Positions 1 through 11,560 of a stretch of 64,000 nt of DNA are shown here, piece by piece (the stretch's first letter is position 1; each line of letters opens with the position of its first letter). Source of the stretch: Riptortus pedestris. Its lineage: Eukaryota > Arthropoda > Insecta > Hemiptera > Alydidae. Where the stretch lies: NCBI GenBank assembly GCA_019009955.1, contig CM032231.1:86012001-86076000 (forward strand), in the 5' to 3' direction. Position numbers and translations under genes: made by a program. The notes below the pieces were generated by a model. It was not told where the DNA came from. It did no database searches and saw nothing but the letters and a program-made list of their open reading frames with translations.

Positions 1-538
1 TCCGTCACACAGGGGACGCGTTAGCTAAGCGGAGTTCTCACGTTTCCCACATATTTTCTTTTATCTGAAAAAGTAAAAGTTCAACGAGACCAGTACTTAG
101 AATAAGCCTATAATAAAGTAGTTCATTATATAATACCATATTGTTAATATGACATGAGTAGGAGTGGTGTTTAGTGAAGGCAGAAAACTAATAAATATCT
201 CGGTTAATATTCATGATAGAGAAAATATTTACGTAACGTTTATAGGCAACTAAATTTACAATAATATTTCTTTTTACACACTTTTTCGATCCGACTTACA
301 ATAACGAAGATATTTTGAATTTTCGAAATTCCTCCCCTCTAAACCTTCTCTCCCCCAGTCCGATTTCAGCCATTAACCAACTGATTATACCATTATATAT
401 ATTATAATTACCCGTTAATGATCTTTCTTTTTACATAAAGCGCTTATTTATTTATCGAGTTTAGTAACGATAAAACAATAATAGCAACGGAGCGGTAAAA
501 GACACACACACACATTCCGTTAAGGGAAATCTGCTAAA
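1..538 (-). mobile_element. HINE-like element, version A
   Basis: The window opens on the hairpin-side terminus (TCCGTCACACAGGGG), so the left end may be complete or cut by the window edge. The body shows the family landmarks in minus order: the GACATGAGTAGGAGTGG block, the ATCTCGGTTAATATTCATGA block, the TTTCAGCCATTAA block, and a very short (CA)n where other copies have a long array. It ends in GTTAAGGGAAATCTGCTAA. The stretch between array and palindrome is missing compared with full copies, so this is an internally deleted member. Confidence 0.85.
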
Positions 539-2890
539 AGTGGATATCTCTACATGTATACAAAAATTAGCCGTATTCCTAAAAGTACTCGTAAACATTT
601 TTAAAAAATAAAGGAAAAAGTATTTGGGCAAGTTTTAAAAATGGCTTCCAATACCCACGTCCAACACAAATGCTCCAATTTGTATTGGTTAACAACAAAG
701 AAACAATTAATAATGAATTTATATTCTACTATATTTTAATGTATACATCTGTTATAAATGATGGAAAAACTTACTTTCCCGAGGTTCGGAGTATACTTCG
801 AATTTTTCAGAGAAGAAGAATTACTTGAAAAACGTTAAACTCACAAAACTACAAACCATAATATATATTTAAAAAGCAGCTTACGCCTAACTGTATTATT
901 GGAAAAAATGTATATAAAAATTAATATTTTCAAAATGGCTTTGATTATTAACGAGAAATAACTATTTGATTTGGCAATCAATATGTTTTCTTCTAACTTC
1001 CGTTGCCGTCCCAATTTTACTGGAATGGCAGGATTGTTTCGTATTGTTGAACGCTAATGATAAATACGGAATCTTATTTTTTCTAGGTGTGTACGTATTT
1101 ATGTGTACCGTTAATTTAGCATGACAGGTCTTCTTTAGATGATGTAATATAGATAGCCTACGCCTGGTGAATTGTCATGAACACGAGAACGCGTTGGTTT
1201 CCCATTGCCTTCAGCATGAGGCTACCCAAGATTAATGACAGCAGGTAGGCTCAGGAGAGTTACACTAGACTAGAATTGTTACAGAGAGTGGGCCGGATTA
1301 GGTATTAAATAGTATGAAAATGCAAACCGCATCTTTAATATTCCCTCCAGTCTAGATTGCTGAGGGAGAATCTAGACAAAAATAAATCGTTTAAGTTTCT
1401 ACTTTTATATAGTGAAATAATGTTTTTTTTTTTTTAATAAATATTAGGCAGCAATAGTAAGCCGTAGTTTAAAATATTTTAACATAAAAGAAGTACTTAA
1501 AGTCAACCATAAAACAGTGATTTAAAATTTATCACTACGTTTACGTAATTTGGCAAACTGACCGGTAGTGAACGTTGTCCATGCTGAGTGAGTAACATTA
1601 GTTGTGAGAGCATTGGATAAAGACACTAAGCCACAACAATTAACTACTACGTAGCCCGCTAAAACTACTACTAACTGCTTTAGGGAACAGTAAGTCAAAA
1701 TCTCTTGATAATTTATATGAAGCAAAAGAAATTATACTCTTCTTTAAACAGCTTTGATTACTGTTTCCGCCATGATTAATTTTCATAAGCCTCACTTGAA
1801 AGAATTGTATTAATTGTGTAATCGATAGGATTAAAGGTTTTACTGCCTTGACCTCAATAGTTATTACTTCAGCTTCTATTGCATTACGACTTTCATTAAA
1901 TTTATTTCATTGTACAAGCACAAATAACGAGTTTATTTTCTTTTTATTTGTCAAGAACATTTGAATTAAATGAATTCGGATTCGTAAGTATGTGTTCATG
2001 GATACTATAAGATGAATTATTTCCTTTGTACGTTTACAGCTCGGGCCAAGGCTCTATAGCCAAGTTTGTTAATTAGGTATTTTTAACTGTATTTCGTATG
2101 GCAGTTCATAACAAAGACCATAATTTATATCCGTCAGTCGCAAAGTAAATATCTAAGAGATTTCGTCTGGCTCTAATGAGAGAGGTTTAATTAAAATATT
2201 CAGAGGAAACAAGAAAATACGAGACCTATGCTTCCACGACGTGACCATCTGTTTACTTTGAGCAATTCTCAGTTGTTGCTTTATGATTAAACCTTGCTCC
2301 GTAAGAAAATATTAATATTCCTAAAGAGTTATATTAAATACTCAAACAAGGAGGAAAAGGTGGTACAGAGGGAAGTGAATAAAGACTATTTGAACTTCTA
2401 GTCAGACAGAAGTTGGCCAGCCACATCAGGAAAAACTTGGCACTTCTGGATTATTCCTGGGAGATTGCTTGCAATTAAGAGTTACTAGTTACGAATAAAC
2501 TAAGACCTTGTTGGCATAGTGCCTCTAGATTAATTCGCTAATAGACAAGTATTTATTATTTGTCCGGGAAAATTAAAGGCAAGAGACTAAAATATAGTTG
2601 GGAAATAATGAAGTGGAACATATAAAAAAAAAAAAAGAAAAAAAAAAAGGATAATATGATATATCCGAAATACTGGAAGAATGTAAAAATAAACAAACCT
2701 GGCACCGGCCAGAAAAGGCGACAATAGGAATAGTGAAGTTAAAAAATCCTGAAAATATGGCCTGCATACCTTGCAGAAATGCATGCAAAGGCACAAATAA
2801 TTTTGGATACACTTAAAACTAAATGAGAGAGCAATTTTATAAGTGGGCTTCCTAAGGAATGCAACCGGAAAAATGTCTGGAAACAGGCGG
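539..2890. other. No gene recognised; AT-rich
   Basis: I see no coding sequence or known repeat of length here. Open frames are short and low in complexity. An A-rich tract lies at about 2623-2649. Around 1185-1225 the reverse complement of CCCATTGCCTTCAGCATG resembles a piece at 60055-60080 (GGAAGGTGACGGGAAACCA), perhaps the 3' part of an old SINE. Confidence 0.4.
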
Positions 2891-2894
2891 TGTA

Positions 2895-3150
2895 CAACTA
2901 TCTCCGGTATTATCAGTTAAACGGAAAAACGTTGCAGAAGCAATTTTATTAAGCTATTGATGTTCTATGCATTTATCGTAACTTAAATAGTAAGGGAGTA
3001 ATTCGTACTTTCTTGGATTTCTTCTTTCAGAAATCCCAACTTCTACTTCTCGGATTTCAATTTAGAAATAGAAAATACATTGGGAAGAGACATCATCATA
3101 GGAGCACGTGGGAAATCCGTTTGGTTCACGCAGCCCTTGCGGTGGCGAAC
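2895..3150 (+). mobile_element. HINE-like fragment, version B 3' half
   Basis: Only the hairpin-side half is present. It includes the ATCTCCGGTATTAT block, GTTCTATGCATTTAT, the version-B signature AGTAATTCGTACTTTCTTGG, and the terminal CACGTGGGAAATCCG followed by a degraded GC hairpin. The same signature recurs at about 26330, 40450 and 63230. Divergence and loss of the array side indicate an old copy. Confidence 0.7.
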
Positions 3151-3534
3151 TTATTGTTTGTACGGCAATGTTATTTGCCGCATTTAATTCTATTTCTTCG
3201 CTTCATCTCTTCGAAATTGGAGTCCCTCACAATAGTTTCAAAACTAAAGGTAGATGTAGTCTAAAAAAACTGGTACCCGCTGTCATAACACTAAAAGATA
3301 GCAACCTTTTAGACCTATCTCAACCTAATTCGTAGTGAAATAAGTCCATCGAGCTGCAACGCACTGCATAATTGAACAGATAATCGAACGATTTGATGGT
3401 CCTTGAGTCAGTGGACTACATAAAGGCTTGAATACTAGGTCCGGAGGTGTATAAATATGTAAATTCAGGGAGCCGTAATTAGTAAGGGGGGGGGTCAGTC
3501 TGGGGACGGTCTAGTCGATACGCTCCTACTATCG

Positions 3535-4096
3535 ATGTCAGCTGACACCATTTCCCTAAAATCGATACTAACTATCTTATCTAGTCCATCGGCTAATGGA
3601 GCTCTCACGGCTTGCATATTACCGACAAATATGCCCCAGATGGATTCCAGTGTATTCAATCTGCACCGCCTAAACTTCCATAATTCCCCATCGGACTATT
3701 CAAAATTCTTCTTTTCCAGACTGCCTAACACAAAATGCAGACATTAAACTAAAGAACAGCTAAATACTGGTTACCCAGGCATACGAACATTAGACAAAAT
3801 ACAGAAGTAGACGAACTCGCTAAATCAGCTACTCTAAGAACAACACGTACACACCAAGATAGTCATGCCCAGGCAAAGCAAATGGTACCCAATTCATGGC
3901 AAAAATCTTCTTTTGCCACAACTGACAACAAACTTACATACTTCGTAAATGGCCTTCCTCAAAAAGGAAAAGTAGTTTTAACAATGTTAAAGATTGGACA
4001 TTCACGACTGACTCACACTTAATTACTGGAGAAGACGAACACTACTGTCAACACTGTAACTGTAGACTTACTATAAAGCATGTACTAACAGACTGA
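3535..4096 (+). pseudogene. Jockey-like LINE, RNase H and C-terminal fragment
   Basis: Broken coding sequence of a non-LTR retrotransposon. From 3768 it reads WLPRHTNIRQNTEVDELAKS, matching the RNase H segment around the last conserved Asp in Jockey and I-type elements (typically WxPxHxxIxGNExVDxLAKxA). After frame changes, the frame from about 3895 gives a WQK..NKL stretch, VVLTMLKIGHSRLTHT, then in another frame ITGEDEHYCQHC and LTIKHVLTD, the family's RLRIGH..LTHSYL and C-x2-C..LTxKHxL pattern. An upstream stretch from 3535 (SADTISLKSIL) may be the earlier TDS-S-L-K part. At least two frameshifts and stops make it dead. No 3' tail was found. Confidence 0.75.
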
Positions 4097-4631
4097 TACC
4101 TAAGTACTCACATACACCTACTATACACTTCGGCTGAATTTCTACATGACCGTAGCCAGTATCAGCGTATTGCACTACTTGAAACCTAACAACATTTTCA
4201 AAAAAATTATAATGTAGGACAGTTCTGAAAATATTTACAGAAATGAGCATACTTGCGTAAATGTGATACAATGATGATAGCAATTTAAATCTTACGTCCC
4301 TCAATTACTTTAGTCGCGTATGCGAATACTGTAAGAAGAAATATAAATAAATAAATGCCAAACATAAAACATCTTCGGAACGAGGACATAGCAGAACACC
4401 CGAAAACTCACTCCAAGAATACTTTGACTACTTTGGAGAAAGCAACCGGCAGTAACCAATAACTTCCCCTTGCACGGCAGTTTAGAAAATGAAGGTAATC
4501 TACCTGTTACTCTGTACTGTCTCAAACTCTCCATAGATCAATTAAAACCTGTGAAAATTTAGGGTAAAATGCACGTAATGAAGTGGCCATGCTACGAATC
4601 AAAATTTGCTTGTTGAGAAAATGTTAATAAT
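4097..4631. other. Intervening sequence; no gene
   Basis: Follows the LINE coding remnant and could be its decayed 3' untranslated part, but no tail or duplication marks an end. The last bases (4621-4631, ATGTTAATAAT) are the left target-site duplication of the next SINE. Confidence 0.4.
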
Positions 4632-4863
4632 ATTATTATTATTTATTTATTAACGTCCACTTTTTGCAACTTAGGCTAATCGGGACGGGTTATCTACAGG
4701 TTACCACCCTTTTCTAGCCAGGGTGGGATTTTAGGACGTTATTTAATGAATTTCGTCACTAAATAATTTCCTTTACCCAAGCGAGAATCGAACTCGCCAC
4801 TCTAGGTTTACCATGTGAGATAAAGGTCAACGCTTTAACTCGCATGGCTAACCTGAGCCCCCC
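4632..4863 (-). mobile_element. tRNA-derived SINE, full length
   Basis: Best complete copy of the window's SINE. Read on the minus strand it starts GGGGGGCTCAGGTTAGCCATG (polymerase III A-box region), then a CTCACATGG segment, the B box GAGTTCGATTCTC, a body with GGGTGGTAACCTGTAGATAA, CTAAGTTGCAAAAAGTGG, and a (TAAATAAA)n-like tail. It is flanked by 11-bp target-site duplications, ATGTTAATAAT, at 4621-4631 and 4864-4874, as expected for LINE-driven retrotransposition. Confidence 0.92.
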
Positions 4864-4874
4864 ATGTTAATAAT

Positions 4875-7800
4875 AGTGGATGAGAAAATACATCAGACGT
4901 GAACAACCATTTATGGAGATAACATTGTCAACAACAGTAACTGAATAAAATTATTTGATCTAACGCATGATTAAGCAGATGTTAATAAATTTCTGTCAAG
5001 TTTAAAGGTAGCCACTATGTGCTCCTGTAGTTTGTTTACTATCTGCTAAATTCCGATTGCTCTCCAATCATATTTCTAGTTAATTTTCTTACTATTGGAT
5101 GTTTAGATGCTGTAATTGGAAAACCTGAGTATGGCCAGGTATTTAATAAAGGCCTTACAAAAATTACTATCAATAGAACGTAATAAACATACCAATTCAG
5201 CGGACGTAATTCTTTTTTATTCATTGAGTAGAATCGATGGACATTAGAAGGGATTTTTTCGATAATTACCTAACGAGTAATACCTTAATAGTCAACTACC
5301 AAATAAGTCAGCGCCCCTTCAGGAAAATCCCTTACGCGTTCTTATTTTACAAAGGAACTGGTTTTGAGTGGCATATCCCGTCTTTAGTTTCAAGAGCAAT
5401 ACGATTATATTATAAACCATGCTTAGGTATGCACCAAAGACAAGATTAATCAAGTAGTTTGAGGCTCGCTAAAGCTAGCTGCAGAATACCAAGTAAGATA
5501 CAACTCATCCAACGAACAAACTGCAATGCACACGCAAACCTTTGTAGCGACTCGAGATTATCAACACGGCAGACATTAGTAATTAATTGGCAAAGCCTCA
5601 GGAGAACGTTTAACTAAAAATCAAACAAATAAACGGGTTTATAGTGGCAGTTTTCATTTATCAGTTATTTATTCGAAAGGCCTTTATTCCACAAATGAAA
5701 AGAACTAGAATTTTCTGTTTGGAACAATGTGTTTTGGTTTGTTACCACAACCGTAGCATATACAAACATATTTGCACTATTTCATCTTATTAAAACTTGT
5801 AACCCGTGTTGCAGAATTAGTCAAAGGTAAGAAACTAATATAGTGCAGACACGGGTATATTATAAATGAAATTCTATATTCGAAGAAAAACATTCCTATA
5901 AAAAGTGATTCAACCAAATTATTTATTTTCTATTGCAATTTTTGATCTCAATTGTAAACGCGGAAAATTCAGATTTGCAGATGTCAATGGAATTTTCTTT
6001 TTTGACCATCCCTTACTTTAATTATTTTTCCTTTGTGACTGTGTTATATCTAATTGTATACCTCCCTTATTGATGGAAATCTTTGAAGATAGGCATAAAT
6101 GAAGATGAAAATGAAGAATTATATCTTTTTCCGTCCCTATTAGAGATAAAGATTTATATAGAACTTTATTTTGTATTATAAAATGGTGTATAAAATATGT
6201 TCAATAGCATTTTTTGACCTGATGCATTTGAGCGGATATACGAGTACAATTCTATAAGAATTACTGAAATTTATATTGTTATTTATTCAATTTAAAGAGC
6301 TGATTAGTACCCACATCAGATTTTTCTTAAATAAATTTGATATAAATTTCCCGAATTATTAACTCCTGATATGGCATGGCAGATAAATGTTCATCTACTG
6401 AAACATTGATAGTTCAGCATTAAATTTATGATTGTTTAGAAAGAACCAACTGAATTATTCTCACGACGCAAACTACTTTATACCCTAAAATAGTCAATTG
6501 ATTTAATACTATTTCAACTAAAACCAACTACGGAAACAAAATTACCACTCTTGTCTGCAGGAGGAGACAACTAAAATAATTTTATAATTAACTATGTTAA
6601 ATTAATCCTATAAAAATGATTGTATATAAATTAATGCAGACGAAAATTAATAAATAAATTCAGCATCTCTATCTGTTGTTTTTTTTTTTTTTGAGAATAA
6701 ATCAATAATAACGTATTTCAATTAAATCATGTATTTGCAATTTTTATTGGCAAGGATATCCATTTTATCAGTTTCCTGTAACTGACGCTTCTGAAGATAC
6801 CCATCTTGGAGATACGAATATTTATGGACAAAAGTGATTTGATTTTTATAAATGAATATGCCTAATAATGACTTTCAAGAATATGCATTTATATGTGAAT
6901 GACATTGGACTGGAATTTATATAACAAACAATTATTTACTTTGCATTATATTAAGAAAACTAAATAGACTAATTTATATAATTGCATAACTTCTATTCAT
7001 TTTAGGCAAAGAAATCAGATAAGAAGAAACCTTAAAAAAAAAAAAAAAAATAATGAATTCTCCGAGATAAAGTCTCAGCATTAAGAATCTAGTTGTAATA
7101 AAGAGATTGCAACAATTTGTACTAGCAGATCTCTTAGAAAGGAGGCCTATCTGAAGGAATTAGAATTACAAGTACCTCCAACTTTTGCAGTAAGCCACTG
7201 TAGTTGTAATAAGCTAATTCAGAATCCAAAAAGTCTACAGACCGATGGAAAGAGATGGATAGATCCTGTATTTGTAGATTAATTATAATCATAGAATAGT
7301 AAGTTAGGATAGTAATGGCTGCTTACCGTACTACTTCTATTAGAAGCAACAGTCGCAAAATATAGCTAAGAGATGCTCACCTGCAAAGATAAAAAAAATT
7401 CATTAATATAAGTGGCCAATGCGTAGAAAAGTCTTTAGGAAATAAACTTAAAAAGTGGGACATACACTCTAACTCTGGCAAAATCAGAGGAATAGATTGT
7501 GCTTGCTATCTAGCAAGATCCTACTCTCACACGCACTGATGATGACAGTGTTAATTGTTGTGAAAACACTAATATCTTATTAATATATTGTGAGGAGCAA
7601 CAATAGTGTGTATTTCTTTCATAAACCTTCTGTATCACCTAAACTGCTAGCAGAAATAATGTGTTTTGCAGTTTTATTTTTATCACTGTAGTGAACTGAT
7701 TATATATATCAAAAGAGTCATGGAAACCATTGTTGAAATTTTGAGTTATTTAATAAACCACGAAATACATTATTTCTACTCCTCACAATTCAACCAACAG

Positions 7801-8264
7801 GCTCCACACAGTACGGGAATGCAGAGAAACTCATTTTCTACAATACTTATTTCGCTGAGTTATGTGAGTAATTGCGCCACTGCAAGTAGAAACGATTATA
7901 ACTCTTCATTAAATATGATTTACTTAAATTCCTCAGTTACTCCATGATTACTAAATATTTTAAATTTTCTACCTCATACTTTATGAGTAATCAAAAAAAT
8001 TACATCATTAGTACAACCTCAAAATAATAATTAAATTTTTAATTATAGGGTTACAGTATTATTTCAAACATCTCAAATAGCAAAACGATTTGCAGACCAT
8101 ATATTGAATAGTAGTTTAGATTTTAGTAAAAAATACGTTTATTTCACTGAGAAGAAGACAAATTTTCGTTTTAATCACCTAATGTAATCACAAATATACA
8201 TCTGAAAATGTATTTATATATATTACACAAATATACATATGAAAAAGCCGCAATCTAGAAAATA
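4875..8264. other. Long AT-rich stretch without recognised genes
   Basis: No coding sequence or known repeat is recognised in this 3.4 kb. Homopolymer tracts occur at 6680-6692 (T) and 7034-7051 (A). Open frames of 60-93 codons are low in complexity and lack recognisable motifs. Confidence 0.4.
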
Positions 8265-8297
8265 GCTGATTTCCCTTAAAGGAAATCTGCTAAAACA
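8265..8297 (-). repeat. HINE-like terminal palindrome, isolated
   Basis: AATAGCTGATTTCCCTTAAA followed by GGAAATCTGCTAA is the palindromic terminus of the HINE-like family in minus orientation. The expected array and body are not recognisable to its left, so only the end survives. Confidence 0.7.
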
Positions 8298-8699
8298 TTT
8301 GCGAGCGTACCATCTTTCAATCTGGAAATCACTGTCCTCACATAAGGCTATTTCACCGTGGTGTCCTCACATCAACATTCTTCACATTTAATTTGACGGT
8401 TGTGATCACATTTCTTATTCATTATCTTTAAGGAACAATATTACTTGTATTTCATTTCTCTTATATCATAGATCATCTATCATACTTTCTTATCCGAAGT
8501 AAAATTTCGGTTTTCAGATTTACACGGAATAATATGTTTCGACTCTCACTGAATCTGTCTTGAATAGTTTCTGAGCGACGTCTATTTGTGTGTAATGCGT
8601 GTACAACTAAAAAACTTGAAATGTTCAAATTTCATAGGAGGGGGAGGAAAATTTAGATTGGGGTAAAAATTAAGAAATAGAAAATTTCACTAAACCTGT

Positions 8700-8852
8700 T
8701 AATGATAAAAAACTGTATAAATTAATTTCTATGTTATTTGGTCCGGTTAAATATGGTTATTTAACACATTCAAATATAATGGTTTTAAATAGTTTAACAA
8801 AACATTTGAGCAAGTCGCCATAGTCGCGGAGCTCCAAATAATAAATAAATAC
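8700..8852 (+). mobile_element. Jockey-like 3' end with AATA tail
   Basis: TTTGAGCAAGTCGCCATAGT then CGCGGAGCTCCAAATAATAAATAAATA matches the end of the LINE piece at 47971-48009 (TGAGCGACATCGCCAGGTTG then CGGAGCTCATAAAATAAATA). The shared terminal motif plus AATA tail marks it as a 3' end. The 5' limit is unclear and no coding part is seen. Confidence 0.55.
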
Positions 8853-9219
8853 ATATTTTGTAAAGTATAAAATAACAAAACATTTTGGATATTTAATAGC
8901 AGAAAAAGAAAGTCACGTCTTGTACTCATTAGATTTGTAATTTAGGTAGATTGCCTTCTTGGAGTTCATCGGCAGAGTTCAGCATGGCAGTATCTCTCTA
9001 GTAAGGAAAATGGGAATGTAAACCCTTGAAAGGGCTAAGCCCTTTTTAAAAAAAAATAAATATATTGCCAGGAGACACAAAACGATGTTCTTGGTAGCCT
9101 GATTCTTCACCCTCCCCAACCAGCAGAAATAATAACTAATGAAAAGAATGATAAATAAAAATGTCTTCTTCTCTCTGCTTCGGTATTATCTTCATGCTCA
9201 TTACTTTTGTTAGTATTTC
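8853..9219. other. No gene recognised
   Basis: Short non-coding stretch. AAGGGCTAAGCCCTTTTTAAAAAAAA at about 9028 forms a small inverted repeat with an A-run. Nothing else is recognisable. Confidence 0.35.
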
Positions 9220-9271
9220 CTTATTTTATACATATACATATATATATACATATATATGTGTGTGCGTGTGC

Positions 9272-9316
<45 letters not shown>

Positions 9317-9453
9317 CATATAAACATACACATAATTTTAAACGGACCTCATTTTCGTCATCCAGTAGGTAGATTGAATAGGCATTTGAATATGGTTTTT
9401 TTAACCGCTACAAGAGTAACATCAATAGCTGATTTCCCCTAAGAGATATGTGC
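9220..9453 (-). mobile_element. HINE-like fragment with TA/TG array
   Basis: From left: an impure TA array with a GTGTGCGTGTGCGTG block, TTTTAAACGGACCTCATTTT, a diverged TCCATCGATCC-type block, then AATAGCTGATTTCCCCTAAG and the terminus. This is the palindrome-side half in minus orientation. The hairpin-side half is absent left of the array. Confidence 0.75.
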
Positions 9454-9504
9454 TAACAAATTTATACTTTATATACATATGAATATAAATGAAAATGTAA
9501 GGAC

Positions 9505-9622
9505 TTGATTATTATTATTATTTATTAGCGTCCCCTAAAGATTTTATTTAATGAGCTCATCACTAAATAAATACCTATTGTCCAAACAGGAATCTAACTA
9601 GCCACTCCCAGAACTTTAGAAT
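9505..9622 (-). mobile_element. SINE, internally deleted
   Basis: TTATTATTATTATTTATTAG then CGTCC (tail plus 3' end) joins directly to ATTTTATTTAATGAG..CATCACTAAATAAAT and a degraded B-box region (GGAATCTAACTAGCCACT). The GGGTGGTAACC portion is deleted. Same family and orientation as the copy at 4632-4863. Confidence 0.7.
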
Positions 9623-10286
9623 CCTAACTATTAGTGATAATTTTCAATTTATATAATTCTATGGAGAGTAATTAAATACCTACCACACTGTTATCTATGA
9701 CATTTCCTTGTTTTACTCAACCAATTGCTAAGTATCATTTGAACAGTGTTGCTAATATAATGATATTTCCGCGTGAGTGAAATACATCCCCTGGACTGAA
9801 GGTTGATCTGATCCAATGTATAGGATTGCCATTATGATCCGGGTGACGCAATGCCACCAATCTCGCCAATGGATTCAAGGAATGAGAGCAATCCAAGGCA
9901 AATCTATATTGATTGGTTGAACGCTAGCTAATGGGATCCGCAACCTTGACATTGGCCCTTTTCATAACCAAACTAAATAAAGTGAAAAGTTGTTGACATT
10001 TAAGAAGGCGTATATATTCACTGTTTTTTACCTGATTTACTTTGAAAATGCATAAAAATATAATTATATCTGTTGCTACAAAACCCAAATTTCCTACTTA
10101 TGTTTTATGAATATATTAATACAGGAAAAATCTGTGAAAAGCAAATATATCAATTTTCCAAGAATTGTCCAGAAGTTTCATGCTGTTTTAACACTTATTA
10201 GACCGAGAAATATCGTAAAAAAAACTTATCCTTTAATTCCACGTTAGAATAAAGAATATCTAGAGGACGACAAAAATTTAAAAAAG
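9623..10286. other. No gene recognised
   Basis: Slightly GC-richer patch at 9810-9960 (GATCCGGGTGACGCAATGCC) with no frame or repeat that I recognise. The rest is AT-rich. Confidence 0.35.
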
Positions 10287-10753
10287 TCCGTCGTAAAATA
10301 AGCAGATTTCCCACGTGACGTTTTCCAGTAGATAAATCTGGCCAATAACACCTGTAGTAGTAAGGTATATCTAAACCTATTCAAGAGGGACGAATAGTTA
10401 TGGAAACGGCCGCCAGAGCTCTCGGCGGAAATTCCCGAACATAGCCGACTCCTGCCGACGACACACAATACAAATGCAAATATCTCGGTTAATATTCAAG
10501 ATACAGAAAAAATATAACAATATTTATAGTAAATTTAATTTGCAATAAGATTGGTTACATACAATTTTTCGATCCGACGCATAATAACGGAGATATTGTG
10601 AATTTTCAAAAATCCCCCCTCTAACCCCCCCCCTCCCTCCCACTGGTCCGATTTCAGCCATTAAGGAACTTGATCTTCCTTTTTACATAAAACGATTAAA
10701 TTCCGAGTTTGGTAACGATCAAACAATAATTGCGACCGCTAGAGCGTTAACAG

Positions 10754-10813
<60 letters not shown>

Positions 10814-10934
10814 GAACGGACCTTATTTTCGTCATCTCCTGGGTAGGATCGATGGACATTTGAAGAAATTTTTCGAAACTCGCGTCATGAGTACGACCTC
10901 AATAGCTGATTTCCCTTAAGGGAAATCTACTAAT
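10287..10934 (-). mobile_element. HINE-like element, version C, near complete
   Basis: Runs from TCCGTCGTAAAATAAGCAG (hairpin side, GC hairpin degraded) through CCCACGTGACGTTTTCCAG, a GC-richer version-C segment (10385-10465), ATCTCGGTTAATATTCAAG, a C-run of the form CCCCCCCCTCCC, the TTTCAGCCATTAAGGAAC block, a (TA)n array at about 10757-10808, and the conserved block with GATCGATGGACATTTGAAG. It ends in the palindrome CTGATTTCCCTTAAGGGAAA. Confidence 0.88.
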
Positions 10935-11034
10935 CAAAAGCAGATAGACGCGAGATCAGGCTCACGCGAGCCATGTGATTTAAGCGAGGTTGATTCCCGC
11001 TTGGATCAATCTTATAACAAATTTAATGTTCAAT

Positions 11035-11325
11035 GTACATTGTTATATATGCTTTTTCAATATCTTCATTATTAACCGAAATATTTGAATTTTTTAGTTT
11101 TCAGCCTTCAGTAAATCCCCCCACTCCTACTCTCTTGATATGAACAATAATTATTACTATTTATTAACGTCCACTTTTTGCAACTAAGGCTATATGAACA
11201 ATAAGCTGTTATATTATGTAGCACTTCAGTTGAAGCCTAAATGTTTAACATTGTTCTCATAGAACTTAAAATAATTGCAGCACGTGGGAAATCTGCTAAG
11301 TTAACTAAGCCCTTGCGTTATGGAC
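11035..11325 (+). mobile_element. HINE-like fragment, version A 3' half, hit by a SINE
   Basis: Hairpin-side half only: CATTATTAACCGAAATATTTG, TTTTCAGCCTTCAGTAAAT, CCCACTCCTACT, ATAAGCTGTTATATTATG, then CACGTGGGAAATCTGCTAAG and a worn terminal hairpin with TTATGGAC. A 42-bp SINE remnant splits it at 11150-11191. Confidence 0.82.
11150..11191 (-). mobile_element. 42-bp SINE insertion with target duplication
   Basis: ATTATTACTATTTATTAACG, CCACTTTTTGCAACTAAGGCT is just the last ~40 bases of the SINE. It is flanked by 12-bp direct repeats ATATGAACAATA at 11138-11149 and 11192-11203. The host HINE-like sequence is continuous once the insert and one repeat are removed, so this is an extremely 5'-truncated retrotransposition event, not a decayed full copy. 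Confidence 0.85.
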
Positions 11326-11364
11326 TTCATTTATACATCAACAATTACCAAATTGACTATCTTA

Positions 11365-11560
11365 CATAAATAAAATCGATTATTAACATACACTTTAAAC
11401 AACCACGGCTAACAGAGGCGCGTTATCTACTACATATGTCTACACCCTTTTCTACTCACGGTGGGGACTGATAGTTTTAGTTAAAAAGTCTCACCAGCTA
11501 ATATCTTATTCCCGGCGGGGAACCAATGACCCTAGACTTACCATTAATCTATAATACACA
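11365..11560 (-). mobile_element. Old SINE copy
   Basis: Diverged copy recognisable by order: TTATTAACATACACTTT, GCGTTATCTACTACATATG, CACCCTTTTCTACTCACGGTG, a GTCTCACCAGCTAATATCTT part, and a degraded B-box region (CCCGGCGGGGAACCAATGACC). Clearly older than the copy at 4632. Confidence 0.6.

Noticed and set aside
1..538. HINE-like family as a classical MITE with terminal inverted repeats
   Set aside because: The matching inverted motif is terminal on one side but ~28 bp internal on the other, behind a GC hairpin, and I see no constant target duplication. That fits HINE-like elements better.
4775..4862. SINE heads as functional tRNA genes
   Set aside because: A and B boxes are present but the acceptor and anticodon arms do not pair properly, and each is joined to the same SINE body with target duplications.
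8265..8297. TTTCCCTTAAGGGAAA palindromes as bacterial-type operators or terminators
   Set aside because: The same palindrome marks the end of the repeat family all across the window, and the DNA is eukaryotic.
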